NCBI GenBank assembly: GCA_013364255.1
Contig: CP054936.1
Location: 2,200,853-2,264,852 of the forward strand
Direction: 5' to 3'
Length of the DNA: 64,000 nucleotides
DNA from: Streptomyces seoulensis
Lineage (GTDB): Bacteria > Actinomycetota > Actinomycetes > Streptomycetales > Streptomycetaceae
The position numbers and the translations under genes are program-made. Positions 16,894-25,862 of the stretch are shown piece by piece (the first letter of the stretch is position 1; each line of letters starts with the position of its first letter). The notes beneath the pieces are model-generated. The model was given only the letters and a program-made list of their open reading frames with translations, searched no databases and was not told the DNA's origin.

Positions 16894-17277
16894 ATGTCCG
16901 CACAGACCGACCGCTACGAGACCGCCGTCGCCCGCTACCTGGAGGCCTGGAACGCGAGCGGGCCCGAGGCGCTGGAGAAGGCGGTCGCCGCCGCCTGGAC
17001 GCCCGACGGCGGCTACACCGACCCGCTCGCCGACGTCAGCGGCCACGAGCAGATCGCGGCGCTGATCACCGCGGCGCAGGGCCAGTTCCCCGGCTTCGCC
17101 TTCCGGCTCAGCGGCGGCGTCGACGGCCACCACGACACCGCGCGCTTCTCCTGGGAGCTGGTGAGCGCGGCGGACGGTTCGGCGCCGGTCGCCGGGTTCG
17201 ACGTGATCACCCTGGACGAGGAGGGCCGCATCCGGTCCGTGCTCGGCTTCCTGGACCGGGTGCCGGCCGGGGCGTGA
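16894..17277 (+). CDS. SnoaL-like / NTF2-superfamily protein
   Basis: A 127-residue cone-shaped alpha+beta barrel protein of the SnoaL-like group: an N-terminal helix (YETAVARYLEAWNA), the YTDPLADVSGHEQIAALI segment and a C-terminal sheet (ARFSWELV, FDVITLDEEGRIRSVLGFLD). Family members are polyketide cyclases, hydroxylases, epoxide hydrolases or binding proteins; no polyketide genes are nearby, so the reaction is unknown. ATG 16894 follows GATGGAGGC. A strong stem-loop follows the stop. Confidence 0.82.
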   Translation: MSAQTDRYETAVARYLEAWNASGPEALEKAVAAAWTPDGGYTDPLADVSGHEQIAALITAAQGQFPGFAFRLSGGVDGHHDTARFSWELVSAADGSAPVAGFDVITLDEEGRIRSVLGFLDRVPAGA

Positions 17278-17296
17278 GCCGAGCCGGCGACACGGA

Positions 17297-17332
17297 AACG
17301 GCCGTCCACCCCACGGGGGGTGGACGGCCGTT
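17297..17332. terminator. Bidirectional terminator
   Basis: A perfect 16-bp stem (AACGGCCGTCCACCCC at 17297-17312 with its complement at 17317-17332) and a 4-base loop, placed between the SnoaL-like gene and the convergent aldo/keto reductase gene. Confidence 0.85.
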
Positions 17333-17418
17333 CGCCGTCGGCGCGGAACCGGGTCACTCGGGCCCGGCGGCGCGGACCGGTGCGTCCTGGCCACGGACGG
17401 CGGACCGGTCGGCCCTCG

Positions 17419-18411
17419 CTACGGACGTACGAGGGCGTCGATGCGGGCCAGTTCCTCCGCGTCGAAGTCCAGGTTGCCGATGGCGGCGACGCTGTCCTCC
17501 AGCTGCCGCGGGCTGCTCGCGCCGACCAGGGCCGAGGTCACCCGGCCGCCGCGCAGCACCCAGGCCAGCGCCAGCTGGGCCAGCGACTGGCCGCGGGACT
17601 CGGCGACCTCGGCCAGCGCCCGCAGCCGCCCGACCAGTTCCCCGGTCACCGCGTCGGAGTTGAGGAAGGGGCTGTCGCTCGCCGCGCGGGAGTCCTCGGG
17701 GATGCCGTCGAGGTAGCGGCCGGTGAGCAGGCCCTGCTCCAGCGGGGAGTAGGCGATGGAGCCGATCTCCAGCTCGTCCAGCGTGTCGAGCAGGCCCTCC
17801 CGCTCGGGCCGCCGGTCGAGCATCGAGTAGCGCGGCTGGTGGATGAGCAGCGGGGTGCCCAGGTCGGCGAGGATCCGGGCGGCCTCGCGGGTCTGCGCGG
17901 CGGAGTAGTTGGACACGCCGACGTAGAGCGCCTTGCCCTGCCGCACCGCGGTGTGCAGCGCGCCCATCGTCTCCTCCAGCGGAGTGTCCGGGTCGGGGCG
18001 GTGCGAGTAGAAGACGTCGACGTACTCCAGGCCCATCCGCTTCAGGCTCTGGTCCAGCGAGGACAGCACGTACTTGCGCGAGCCCCATTCGCCGTACGGG
18101 CCGGGCCACATCAGGTAGCCGGCCTTGGTGGAGATCACCAGCTCGTCGCGGTACGGCGCGAAGTCGGCGCGCAGCGCCTCGCCGAGCGCGCTCTCGGCGG
18201 CGCCGGGCGGCGGACCGTAGTTGTTGGCCAGGTCGAAGTGGGTGACGCCGAGGTCGAAGGCGCGGCGCAGGATGGCGCGCTGGGTCTCGACCGGGCGGTC
18301 CGGGCCGAAGTTGTGCCACAGGCCGAGCGACAGCGCGGGGAGCTTGAGGCCGCTGCGTCCGGTGCGCCGGTAGGGCATGTCGGCGTAACGGTCGGGGTGG
18401 GCGGTGTACAA
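17419..18411 (-). CDS. Aldo/keto reductase, YghZ / L-glyceraldehyde-3-phosphate reductase type
   Basis: A 330-residue aldo/keto reductase with the full tetrad D60, Y65, K96 and H137 (FYSHRPD). The N-terminus YTAHPDRYADMPYRRTGRSGL (in parts) and the WGSRKYVLSSLDQSL region mark the YghZ (AKR14) branch, which reduces L-glyceraldehyde-3-phosphate and methylglyoxal. I place the start at the TTG at 18411, with GGAG five bases upstream, because family members begin with the YTA..DRY segment; ATG 18378 is the alternative. It is divergent from a LysR gene and may be its target. Confidence 0.83.
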   Translation of the reverse strand: MYTAHPDRYADMPYRRTGRSGLKLPALSLGLWHNFGPDRPVETQRAILRRAFDLGVTHFDLANNYGPPPGAAESALGEALRADFAPYRDELVISTKAGYLMWPGPYGEWGSRKYVLSSLDQSLKRMGLEYVDVFYSHRPDPDTPLEETMGALHTAVRQGKALYVGVSNYSAAQTREAARILADLGTPLLIHQPRYSMLDRRPEREGLLDTLDELEIGSIAYSPLEQGLLTGRYLDGIPEDSRAASDSPFLNSDAVTGELVGRLRALAEVAESRGQSLAQLALAWVLRGGRVTSALVGASSPRQLEDSVAAIGNLDFDAEELARIDALVRP

Positions 18412-18519
18412 CGCGACTCCATGAGGGGTTCGGCACAGAGATGACCGGTTCCGGCGGGGCCGGTTCCGGTGTCCCACTCTCGCGCGACCTGCGGGCAGTG
18501 GTCCAACAGAAGAATCCGA

Positions 18520-18539
18520 TGGAACTGAGCGGATACAGT
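18520..18539. promoter_or_regulatory. Candidate LysR operator
   Basis: GAACTG and CAGTTC are perfect 6-bp arms around eight bases, ending eight bases before the LysR start and about 110 bases from the divergent reductase start. This is the usual location of LysR autoregulatory sites, although the arms are not the classical T-N11-A. Confidence 0.45.
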
Positions 18540-18547
18540 TCTCAATC

Positions 18548-19456
18548 ATGGAACTGCGCCATCTGCACCACTTCGTCGCCGTCGCCGAGGACCAGCACTT
18601 CACCCGGGCGGCGGAGCGCCTGATGGTGTCGCAGTCGGGTCTGTCGGCGTCGATCCGGGCCCTGGAGCGCGAGTTGCAGACCACGCTGTTCGTGCGCACC
18701 ACCCGCCGGGTGACGCTGACGGAGGCCGGGCGGGCGCTGCTCGGCGAGGCGGAGCGGATCCTGGCGCAGGTGCGGGCGGCGCACGAGGCGGTGGCCGCGG
18801 TGCAGGGCGTGCTGCGCGGCACGCTCTCGCTGGGCACCGAGCAGTGCATCGCCGGGGTGCACGTGGCCGGGCTGCTGGCTGCCTTCCGGCGGCGGCACCC
18901 GGACGTGGAGGTGCGGCTGCGGCAGGCCGGGTCCGGGGCGCTGGCGGAGGGGGTCGCGGCCGGACGGCTCGATCTGGCGTTCGCCTACCGGACCCGCCCG
19001 GACACCGACCAGTTGCGCTCGGTGGCCCTGGCGGGCGAGCCGCCGACCGTGCTGTGCCATCCGGGGCACCGGTTCGCGGCGGCGGGCGCGGCGCTGGGGC
19101 CCGAGGACGTGAGCGGCGAGGTCTTCGTGGACTTCCACCCGGACTGGGGCCCGCGCCGCACCACGGACGCGGCCTTCGCCGCGGCGGGCGTCCGGCGCAC
19201 GGTGGCCCTGGAGGTCAACGACGTGCACAGCCTGCTCGACCTGGTGGACGAGAACCTGGGCATCGCCGTGGTTCCCCGGCACTTCCGGCACAAGCGGCCC
19301 GCGCTGACCGCGCTGCCGTTCAAGGGCGTCGGCGAGACGGCGTACGAGACGGTGGCGCTGCTGCCCGCCGAGCAGGCCACCAGCCCCGCGGCCCGGGCGC
19401 TGATCGAGCTGCTGGAGGCCGAGGGCTCGTTCGCCCGCGAGTTCCCGCTGCCTTGA
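18548..19456 (+). CDS. LysR family transcriptional regulator
   Basis: A 302-residue LysR regulator. The N-terminal winged helix-turn-helix is MELRHLHHFVAVAEDQHFTRAAERLMVSQSGLS (residues 1-33, in parts), with the linker helix to about 85. The effector domain has two alpha/beta lobes (GTLSLGTEQCIAG; VCHPGHRFA-type segment; EVNDVHSLLDLVDENLGIAVVP). The effector is unknown. It is transcribed away from the aldo/keto reductase gene, which is the likeliest target. ATG 18548 begins the conserved domain; no strong ribosome site is seen. Confidence 0.87.
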   Translation: MELRHLHHFVAVAEDQHFTRAAERLMVSQSGLSASIRALERELQTTLFVRTTRRVTLTEAGRALLGEAERILAQVRAAHEAVAAVQGVLRGTLSLGTEQCIAGVHVAGLLAAFRRRHPDVEVRLRQAGSGALAEGVAAGRLDLAFAYRTRPDTDQLRSVALAGEPPTVLCHPGHRFAAAGAALGPEDVSGEVFVDFHPDWGPRRTTDAAFAAAGVRRTVALEVNDVHSLLDLVDENLGIAVVPRHFRHKRPALTALPFKGVGETAYETVALLPAEQATSPAARALIELLEAEGSFAREFPLP

Positions 19457-19461
19457 CCTGT

Positions 19462-19527
19462 CGTCCGGTGGGCGTTACCTGACCCGCCGTCCAGTGGGCG
19501 TTACCTGACCCCGCCGTCCGGTGGGCG
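19462..19527. repeat. 26-27-bp tandem repeat, 2.5 copies
   Basis: Copies begin at 19462, 19488 and 19515 with CGTCC(G/A)GTGGGCG; the first two continue with TTACCTGACC. The array starts six bases after the LysR stop codon. It could be a variable-number repeat; no protein is encoded across it. Confidence 0.6.
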
Positions 19528-19605
19528 GGCCCGACGGCGGCCGGGATCGGTATCGGGATCGGGATCCGGGACGCGCGGGCGGCCGCGATGCGCGATGGTG
19601 GACGC

Positions 19606-20121
19606 ATGCATGCAAAGGACATCCTCATCGACGGCTACGGCCGTATCCAGGAAGAAGTCCACGCCGTGGTCGACGGTCTGTCCGCGACCCTGCTGAACGC
19701 GCGCCCCGCCGAGGACGCCAACTCCGTGGCCTGGCTCCTGTGGCACCTCACCCGGGTCCAGGACGACCACTTCGCGGACGCGTTCGACCTCGAACAGGTG
19801 TGGCTGGCGCAGGACTGGGAGCAGCGCTTCGGGCTCGGCCTGGGCCGCGAGGAGACCGGGTACGGGCAGACCCCGGCCGAGGTCGCCAAGGTGCGGGTCG
19901 ACTCCGGCGACCTGCTGACCGGGTACTACGACGCCGTGCACGAGCAGAGCCTGCGGGCGCTGCGCGGCCTGGCCGCCAAGGATCTCGAACGCGTCGTGGA
20001 CGAGAACTGGGACCCGCCGGTGACCCTGGGCGCGCGCCTGGTCAGCGTCCTGTCCGACGATCTCCAGCACGTCGGACAGGCCGCCTTCCTCAGGGGGCTG
20101 CTTCAGAGCGCGGCGGCGTAA
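19606..20121 (+). CDS. DinB/YfiT-like (DUF664) putative thiol transferase
   Basis: A 171-residue four-helix DinB-superfamily protein. The metal-type histidines appear in [15 protein letters not shown] (about 47-59) and in [12 protein letters not shown] near the C-terminus (the usual HxxxH/HEYxHxGQ position). Actinobacterial members include mycothiol-dependent transferases and isomerases; the reaction here is unknown. The ATG at 19606 begins the conserved [13 protein letters not shown]; an in-frame ATG at 19588 is possible. Its last 19 bases overlap the end of the convergent adenosine deaminase gene. Confidence 0.75.
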   Translation: MHAKDILIDGYGRIQEEVHAVVDGLSATLLNARPAEDANSVAWLLWHLTRVQDDHFADAFDLEQVWLAQDWEQRFGLGLGREETGYGQTPAEVAKVRVDSGDLLTGYYDAVHEQSLRALRGLAAKDLERVVDENWDPPVTLGARLVSVLSDDLQHVGQAAFLRGLLQSAAA

Positions 20122-21173
20122 CCCGGCAGGATCACGTCGTCGATGAGGGCCCTGCGCTCGTCGAACGGGAGGAACGCGCTCTTGACGGCGTTCACCGTGA
20201 CGGTGCGCAGGTCCTCGACGCCCCAGCCGGCCTGCTCGACCAGCAGGGACATCTCGCGGGTCATCGTGGTGCCGGAGACCAGGCGGTTGTCGGTGTTGAG
20301 GGTGACCCGGAAGCCGAGGTCCTTGAGCGCGGTGATCGGGTGGTCGGCGATCGACGTGGCGGCGCCGGTCTGGAGGTTGGAGGTCGGGCACATCTCCAGG
20401 GCGATCCGGCGGTCGCGCACCCAGCCGGCCAGCCGGCCGAGCTTGCCGTCCACGATGTCGTCGGTGATGCGCACCCCGTGCCCGAGGCGCTGGGCACCGC
20501 ACACCTGGAGGGCCTGGTGGATGCTGGGCAGGCCGTGCGCCTCGCCGGCGTGGATGGTGAACGGCACGCTCTCGCGGCGCAGGTGCTCGAAGGCGGCCAG
20601 GTGGTCGGCGGGCGGGAAACCGTCCTCGGCGCCGGCGATGTCGAAGCCGACCACGCCCGCGTCGCGGTAGGCGACGGCCAGGTCGGCGGCCTCGCGGACC
20701 CGGTCGAACATCCGCATGCCGCACAGCAGGGTGCCGACCCGGACGGGCGTCCCGGCGGCCGCCGCCTTGGCCATGCCGGCGGCGAGACCCTCCTGCACGG
20801 TCTCGACGACCTCGGCGAGCGACAGCCCGCCGTCGGTGTTCAGCTCGGGGGCGTAGCGCACCTCGGCGTAGACGACGCCGTCGGCGGCGAGGTCGAGGAC
20901 GTACTCCTCGGCGGTGCGCAGCAGGCCCTCGCGGGTCTGCATGACGGCGAGGGTGTGCTCGAAGGTGGCGATGTAGCGGACCAGGTCGCCGGAGTTGGCG
21001 GCCTCGTAGTACCAGGCGGCCAGCTCGTCGGGGTCGGTGGTGGGCAGCCGGTGGCCGACCGCGGCCGCGAGCTCCACGACGGTGGCGGGGCGCAGGCCGC
21101 CGTCGAGGTGGTCGTGCAGGACCGCCTTGGGGAGGCGGCGGAGGGTTTCGGTCTCGACGCGGGGCGCGGTCAT
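20103..21173 (-). CDS. add: Adenosine deaminase
   Basis: A 356-residue amidohydrolase that converts adenosine (or deoxyadenosine) to inosine in purine salvage. Zinc ligands and catalytic residues are in place: H20-D-H22 ([11 protein letters not shown]), the IHAGEAHG motif with the catalytic Glu, RLGHGVRI, and [12 protein letters not shown] with the Asp pair. [11 protein letters not shown] is also diagnostic. GAGGAAA lies upstream of ATG 21173. It follows the VOC gene by 56 bases on the same strand, probably as one operon, and its 3' end overlaps the DinB gene. Confidence 0.92.
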   Translation of the reverse strand: MTAPRVETETLRRLPKAVLHDHLDGGLRPATVVELAAAVGHRLPTTDPDELAAWYYEAANSGDLVRYIATFEHTLAVMQTREGLLRTAEEYVLDLAADGVVYAEVRYAPELNTDGGLSLAEVVETVQEGLAAGMAKAAAAGTPVRVGTLLCGMRMFDRVREAADLAVAYRDAGVVGFDIAGAEDGFPPADHLAAFEHLRRESVPFTIHAGEAHGLPSIHQALQVCGAQRLGHGVRITDDIVDGKLGRLAGWVRDRRIALEMCPTSNLQTGAATSIADHPITALKDLGFRVTLNTDNRLVSGTTMTREMSLLVEQAGWGVEDLRTVTVNAVKSAFLPFDERRALIDDVILPGYAAAL

Positions 21174-21229
21174 GGGTGTTTCCTCGGGCAGGTGGGTGGG
21201 TCGGGTGGTGGCGGGTGGTGCGGGGCGGG

Positions 21230-21637
21230 TCAGCCGGCGGCCGGCTGGAGCAGGTCCCAGCGGTTGCCGTAGAGGTCCTGGAAGACGGCGACAGTGCCGT
21301 ACGGCTCGTGCCGCGGCTCCTCCAGGAAGGTCACGCCCGCCGCGCGCATCCGGGCGTGGTCGCGGGCGAAGTCGTCGGTGTGCAGGAAGAACCCGACCCG
21401 TCCGCCGGTCTGGTCGCCGATCCGGGTCCGCTGCCGCTCCCCCTTGGCGCGGGCGAGCAGCAGTGCGGTGCCGGTGTCCCGGCCGTCCTCGGCGGGGCCG
21501 GGGGCGACGACGACCCAGCGGGAGCCGTCCGGGCGGCCGGTGTCCTCGACGAGCCGGAATCCGAGGGCCTCGGTGTAGAAGCGGATGGCCTCGTCGTAGT
21601 CGTCGACGACGAGGGTGACCAGGGCGACGCGTCTCAT
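21230..21637 (-). CDS. VOC (glyoxalase/bleomycin-resistance fold) protein
   Basis: A 135-residue single-module VOC protein: [21 protein letters not shown] at the N-terminus (in parts) and [17 protein letters not shown] at the C-terminus. It probably dimerises to form a metal or ligand site; the reaction is unknown. GAAAGGCC precedes ATG 21637. It lies directly upstream of add on the same strand, though a role in purine salvage is not implied by the family. Confidence 0.82.
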   Translation of the reverse strand: MRRVALVTLVVDDYDEAIRFYTEALGFRLVEDTGRPDGSRWVVVAPGPAEDGRDTGTALLLARAKGERQRTRIGDQTGGRVGFFLHTDDFARDHARMRAAGVTFLEEPRHEPYGTVAVFQDLYGNRWDLLQPAAG

Positions 21638-21762
21638 CGGGGCCTTTCGGGAGGGGCGATTGACGGGTGAGGTTATACGTAAAACTTGTCGGACGCCAGT
21701 TCGTTCCCGCGGGCGTACGGCCGCACGGTGACGCGGAGCCTCTTCGCCGCCTCGCGCGCGGG

Positions 21763-21818
21763 GGCGTGGCGCGGCGGGCGTGGCGCGGTAGGCGTGGCGC
21801 GGCGGGCGTGGCGCGGTA
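21763..21818. repeat. Four perfect 14-bp tandem repeats
   Basis: GGCGTGGCGCGGCG and GGCGTGGCGCGGTA alternate twice (starts 21763, 21777, 21791, 21805), i.e. a 28-bp unit repeated exactly. It lies between the divergent VOC and dienelactone hydrolase genes, 78 bases before the latter's start. Its exactness suggests recent expansion. Confidence 0.75.
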
Positions 21819-21896
21819 GGGATACTCCCGGGAGGGAACCCCGTCCGTCACCCATGGCGCACGCGCCGCCGCGAGAACGCACAGGAGCTGAGCACG

Positions 21897-22604
21897 ATGC
21901 CCGAGCGGCCCACGACCACCGAGACGCCGGCCCGCCAGAACGTCACCTTCCCGAGCGCCGGGGCCACCGCTCACGGCTATGTGGCGCTGCCGCCCTCCGG
22001 CCGCGGCCCGGGCGTCCTCGTCATCCAGGAGTGGTGGGGCCTGACCGGCCACATCGCCGACGTCGCCGACCGGCTCGCCGCCGAGGGCTTCGTCGCCCTG
22101 GCCCCCGACCTGTACGGCGGCAGCGTGGCGCACGACAGCGAGGAGGCGGGGCGGATGATGAAGGCCCTCCCGGTCGCCCGCGGCGTCGACCTCCTCGCCG
22201 GCGCCGTGGACCACCTGCTGTCCCGGCCCGAGGTCACCTCGGACACGGTCGGCGCGGTCGGCTTCTGCATGGGCGGCGGCTTCGTGCTGTACCTGGCGGC
22301 CGTCGACCCGCGGGTGAGCGCGGCCGTGCCGTTCTACGGCGTGATCCAGGGCGAGCTGCCGGACTTCTCCGGTCTGCGCGCCCGCGTCCTGGGCCACTAC
22401 GGCGAACAGGACGCGAGCGTGCCCCCGGAGAAGGTGGAGGAGCTGCGCGAGACGATCCGGGAGCAGACCGGGACGGCCCCGGACCTGCGCCGCTACCCGG
22501 CCGGCCACGCCTTCTTCAACGACCGCAGGCCCGCCTACGAGCCCGGCTCCGCCGACCGCGCCTGGCGCAACACCGTCGCCTTCCTGCACGAACGGCTCGG
22601 CTGA
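21897..22604 (+). CDS. Dienelactone hydrolase family protein
   Basis: A 235-residue alpha/beta hydrolase with the Cys-type triad of dienelactone hydrolases: C124 (GFCMGGG), D172 (GEQDASVPP) and H204 (AGHAFFN). EWWGLTGHI near residue 44 is the typical oxyanion region. Family members hydrolyse dienelactones in chlorocatechol breakdown or act as general carboxyl-esterases; no catechol genes are near. ACAGGAGC precedes the ATG at 21897. Confidence 0.87.
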   Translation: MPERPTTTETPARQNVTFPSAGATAHGYVALPPSGRGPGVLVIQEWWGLTGHIADVADRLAAEGFVALAPDLYGGSVAHDSEEAGRMMKALPVARGVDLLAGAVDHLLSRPEVTSDTVGAVGFCMGGGFVLYLAAVDPRVSAAVPFYGVIQGELPDFSGLRARVLGHYGEQDASVPPEKVEELRETIREQTGTAPDLRRYPAGHAFFNDRRPAYEPGSADRAWRNTVAFLHERLG

Positions 22605-22616
22605 CCGGGCCCCGGC

Positions 22617-22651
22617 GGACAGCGGGCAGCGGACAGCCGGCAGCGGGCAAG
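22617..22651. repeat. 7-bp tandem repeat, five copies
   Basis: GGACAGC, GGGCAGC, GGACAGC, CGGCAGC and GGGCAAG follow one another in the convergent gap between the dienelactone hydrolase and aldo/keto reductase genes. It is too short and irregular for a terminator and is probably a slippage product. Confidence 0.5.
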
Positions 22652-22653
22652 GC

Positions 22654-23559
22654 TCAGGCGGCCGCGGCGTGCAGCGCGTCCAACCGGGCCAGCTCCGCGT
22701 CGGTGAGACGGATGGCGCCGGTGGCGACGTTCGCGACCAGGTGGTCGGGGTTGCCGGTGCCCGGGATGGCCAGCACGTGCGGCCCCCGGTGCAGGGTCCA
22801 GGCGGTCCTGATCTGCACGGGCGTCGCCCCGTGCGCCCGTGCCACGGCCGCGATCACCTCGTCGCCGCTCTCGGCCGCGCCCAGCTCCCCGCGCTCCCCG
22901 GCGATCGCGTAGAACGGCACGAAGGCGATCCCCTGCTCCCCGCACCGGCGCAGGAGTTCGTCGGCGGCGGGGGTGCGCAGTCCGAGCCCGAGACGGTTCT
23001 GCACGCTCACCACCGGCGCGATGGCCTGCGCCTCGGCCAGGTGCCGGGGGTGCACGTCGGAGAGGCCGAGGTGCCGGATCAGCCCCGCCTCGCGCAGTTC
23101 GGCGAGCGCGCCGAAGTGCTCGGCGACGGAGTCCTGGCGCATCCGGCGCAGATAGACCAGGTCCAGGTGGTCGCGGCCGAGCTGGCGCAGGTTCTCCTCG
23201 ACATGGCCGCGCAGCTGCTCGGGCCGGGCGGCGGTGCCCCACTCGCCGTCGTACTCGCGGTGCGGGCCGACCTTGGTGGCGATGAGCAGGTCGTCGGGGT
23301 ACGGGGCCAGCGCGCTGTTGATCAGTTCGTTGGCGGAGCGCAGCGCGGAGAAGTAGAAGGCCGCCGTGTCGATGTGGTTCACCCCGAGTTCGACCGCCTT
23401 GCGCAGCACGGCGATCGAGCGCGTGCGGTCGCTCGGGACGCCGAGGTGGAAGGCGGCGGAGCCGGTCAGGCGCATGGCGCCGAGCCCTATGCGGTGGACG
23501 GAGTGGTCGCCGAGTTTCCAGGTGCCCGCGGCGTCCCCGGTGATCGTTTGCGAGGTCAT
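22654..23559 (-). CDS. Aldo/keto reductase with Arg in the catalytic His position
   Basis: A 301-residue aldo/keto reductase (YdbC-like layout). D64, Y69 and K96 of the tetrad are present ([15 protein letters not shown]), but the histidine expected after DLVYL is R138 (LDLVYLRRM). Replacement of this residue usually changes activity or substrate class. The NADP-binding C-terminal [16 protein letters not shown] is intact. The ATG at 23559 was preferred to one at 23577 on homology; the ribosome site is weak. It is convergent with the dienelactone hydrolase gene. Confidence 0.82.
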   Translation of the reverse strand: MTSQTITGDAAGTWKLGDHSVHRIGLGAMRLTGSAAFHLGVPSDRTRSIAVLRKAVELGVNHIDTAAFYFSALRSANELINSALAPYPDDLLIATKVGPHREYDGEWGTAARPEQLRGHVEENLRQLGRDHLDLVYLRRMRQDSVAEHFGALAELREAGLIRHLGLSDVHPRHLAEAQAIAPVVSVQNRLGLGLRTPAADELLRRCGEQGIAFVPFYAIAGERGELGAAESGDEVIAAVARAHGATPVQIRTAWTLHRGPHVLAIPGTGNPDHLVANVATGAIRLTDAELARLDALHAAAA

Positions 23560-23667
23560 CGGCGGAGTGTCGCACACCGCCCGCCGCGGGCGCGCCGACG
23601 GTCGCGGGCGCGCCGGCGGTCGCGGGCCGGGTCGCGTCCGCGCGCCCGGCCGTCCGCGGACCGGTCC

Positions 23668-24810
23668 TCAGCCGGCGAACGGCACGGGCGCCGCCCGCGC
23701 CGCCTCCCGGTCCGCCGGGTGGCGCCACAGGCCCTGGGCGGCCAGGCGCGGCAGCACGCCCTCGCCGAACCAGTACGCCTCCTCCAGGTGCGGGTATCCG
23801 GAGAGCACGAACTCGTCGATGCCGAGGGCGTGGTACTCCTTGATCCGCTCGGCGACCTCGTCGTGGCTGCCGACCAGGGCGGTGCCGGCGCCGCCGCGCA
23901 CGAGTCCGATGCCGGCCCACAGGTTGGGGTGGATCTCCAGGCGGTCGCGACCGCCGCCGTGCAGCGCCAGCATCCGCCGCTGCCCCTCGGACTCGCTGCG
24001 GGCGAGTCCGGCCTGCACGGACCGCACCGTCTCGGGGTCGAAGCCCGCCAGCAGCCGGTCGGCCTCCGCCCACGCCTGTGCGGCGGTGTCCCGGGTGATG
24101 ACGTGCAGCCGGATGCCGAAGCGCAGGGTGCGGCCCTGTGCGGCGGCGAGCCCGCGGAGCCGGGCGATCTTCTCGGCGACCTGCGCGGGCGGTTCGCCCC
24201 AGGTGAGGTACACGTCGACGTGGCGGGCGGCGATCTCGCCCGCGATCGGCGAGGACCCGCCGAAGTAGATCTCGGGCACCGGGTCGGGCACCCGGGCGAG
24301 CCTCGCGTCCTCGACCCGCAGGTGCTCACCGTCCAGGTCGACGCTCTTGCCGTCCCACAACTTCCGTACGATCTCCAGGAATTCGCCGGTGCGGCGGTAG
24401 CGGTCGTCCTTGTCGAGGAAGTCGCCGTAGGCCCGCTGCTCGTGGCTCTCGCCGCCGGTGACCACGTTCAGCAGCAGCCGGCCGCCGCTGTGCCGCTGGA
24501 AGGTGGCGGCCATCTGCGCCGCCAGGGTCGGGGAGACGAAGCCGGGCCGGAAGGCGACCAGGAACTTCAGCCGCTCGGTGTGCCGGCTGACCATCGCCGT
24601 GGTCAGCCAGGCGTCCTCGCACCAGGCGCCGGTGGGAGTGAGCGCGCCGACGAAGCCGAGGTCCTCGGCGGCCTGGGCGATCTGGCTCAGATAGGCGACG
24701 GTCGGCGGCCGGTCGCGGCCCGAGGCGGTGGCCGGGGTGCCGTGGCCGCCGCCGACCACGTGACGGCTGTCGCCGTTGGTGGGCAGGAACCAGTGGAAGG
24801 TGAGGGACAC
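23668..24810 (-). CDS. ssuD: FMNH2-dependent alkanesulfonate monooxygenase (SsuD type)
   Basis: A 380-residue LLM-class monooxygenase. The FHWFLPT start with DSRHVVGG, FVGALTPTGAWCEDAW, FLVAFRPGF and NVVTGGESHEQ are the SsuD signatures. It uses FMNH2 and O2 to release sulfite from alkanesulfonates, giving cells a sulfur source. GTG 24810 has GGAG eight bases upstream. It lies 177 bases after ssuE, the reductase that supplies FMNH2, in one transcription unit headed by a Cys-Cys leader peptide. No ssuABC transporter genes are in the window. Confidence 0.88.
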   Translation of the reverse strand: MSLTFHWFLPTNGDSRHVVGGGHGTPATASGRDRPPTVAYLSQIAQAAEDLGFVGALTPTGAWCEDAWLTTAMVSRHTERLKFLVAFRPGFVSPTLAAQMAATFQRHSGGRLLLNVVTGGESHEQRAYGDFLDKDDRYRRTGEFLEIVRKLWDGKSVDLDGEHLRVEDARLARVPDPVPEIYFGGSSPIAGEIAARHVDVYLTWGEPPAQVAEKIARLRGLAAAQGRTLRFGIRLHVITRDTAAQAWAEADRLLAGFDPETVRSVQAGLARSESEGQRRMLALHGGGRDRLEIHPNLWAGIGLVRGGAGTALVGSHDEVAERIKEYHALGIDEFVLSGYPHLEEAYWFGEGVLPRLAAQGLWRHPADREAARAAPVPFAG

Positions 24811-24987
24811 GGGGGTCTCCGATCGCGCGACTTCTGAGGAGCGGGGGGTGCGGGTTCGGGAACTCGGCGCGCGGCAGCCGCCGTCGGCGGTCGCGGCAGT
24901 CGGCGCCCGGACGGAACCCGGCTGCCGGCCCGGCGGTGACGGCCGGAGTCTCCTGGTCGCCGACGAGCACCCGTACGGCCATGTCGC

Positions 24988-25542
24988 TCAGCTCGCCGCG
25001 GCCAGCAGCGGTGTGCGGCCGAGGGCGGCCGAGAACTGGTCGACCACCTGGGCGAGCGCCTCGTGGGCCGCGGGCGCGACGGTCAGCGCGCCGTCCTCGT
25101 GCACGGTGATGTCCGTGTCCAGGGTGAACCAGCCCTGCACGATGTGCGCCGCGCCCATGGAGTTCAGGACGGGCCGCAGGGCGTAGTCGATGGCGAGGAC
25201 GTGCGCGACGGAGCCGCCGGTGGCCAGCGGCAGCACCGTCTTGCCGGCGAGGGCGTACTGCGGGAGCAGGTCGAGCAAGGCCTTGAGGACCCCGGAGTAG
25301 GACGCCTTGTAGACGGGCGTGCCGACGACGACGCCGTCGGCGCGGGCGAACAGTTCGGTGGCCTCGACGATCGCCGGGTGCCGGAAGTCGGCGCCGAGCA
25401 GCGCCTCGGCCGGGACGGTGCGCACGTCGAGCGGTACGACCTCGTGGCCCTGTGCGGTCAGCCGCTGGTCGAGGTGGCGCAGCAGGCGATGGGTGCGCGA
25501 GGAGACGGAGGGGCTGCCGGAGACGGACAGGACCGTGGCCAT
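24988..25542 (-). CDS. ssuE: NADPH-dependent FMN reductase (SsuE type)
   Basis: A 184-residue flavodoxin-fold reductase delivering FMNH2 to the sulfonate monooxygenase downstream. The FMN phosphate loop is SGSPSVSSRTHRLL at the N-terminus, and GVVVGTPVYKASYSGVLKALLDLL with LATGGS are SsuE-specific features. The ATG at 25542 follows AAGAGGA. The leader peptide at 25863-25946 and its following hairpin lie 320 bases upstream, so the operon is probably governed by cysteine supply. Confidence 0.88.
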   Translation of the reverse strand: MATVLSVSGSPSVSSRTHRLLRHLDQRLTAQGHEVVPLDVRTVPAEALLGADFRHPAIVEATELFARADGVVVGTPVYKASYSGVLKALLDLLPQYALAGKTVLPLATGGSVAHVLAIDYALRPVLNSMGAAHIVQGWFTLDTDITVHEDGALTVAPAAHEALAQVVDQFSAALGRTPLLAAAS

Positions 25543-25862
25543 GGTGATCCTCTTTCTGGGAGGTGCGGGGCGGTTCCGGCAGGCCGGGCGCGGCGCGCCG
25601 GCCGGCGTCGTCGGTGAGGCCGGGGCGGGCGGGCACGGCGGCGGACTCCTGCTCGCGGAGAACGACGGGGAATCGAGGGCGCCCGGGACGACGCGGCTTT
25701 CCCGCACCCGCCGGACCCGGCGGCCGGACCCGGGCGACGAGCGCGCGGGACGGCGCGGAATTCAGGCGGTGCGGCGAAGAGGCGCGGTGCGGTGAACGCG
25801 CTGCGGGAGGACGGCCCTTCGGGCGAGGGCCGTTGCCGCCGGGCGGGAGAAGGGGCGGCGGA
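25543..25862 (-). other. Leader region between the Cys leader peptide and ssuE
   Basis: A 320-base untranslated stretch. Besides the hairpin at 25811-25833 I see no conserved gene; open frames here are GC-rich artefacts. It should carry the structures that couple leader translation to ssuE expression. Confidence 0.5.
25811..25833 (-). terminator. Hairpin downstream of the ssu leader peptide (possible attenuator)
   Basis: On the minus strand ACGGCCCT and AGGGCCGT form a perfect 8-bp stem with a 7-base loop, starting 30 bases after the leader stop codon. This is where an attenuator would sit, although no U-run follows. It could instead be a pausing or Rho-related structure. Confidence 0.4.

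Noticed and set aside
17320..18444. Plus-strand frame opposite the YghZ-type reductase gene
   Set aside because: Antisense shadow; no family match and strongly biased composition.
25543..25862. Coding frames in the region after the Cys leader peptide
   Set aside because: They are short, GC-biased and without ribosome sites; the region is better seen as a regulatory leader.
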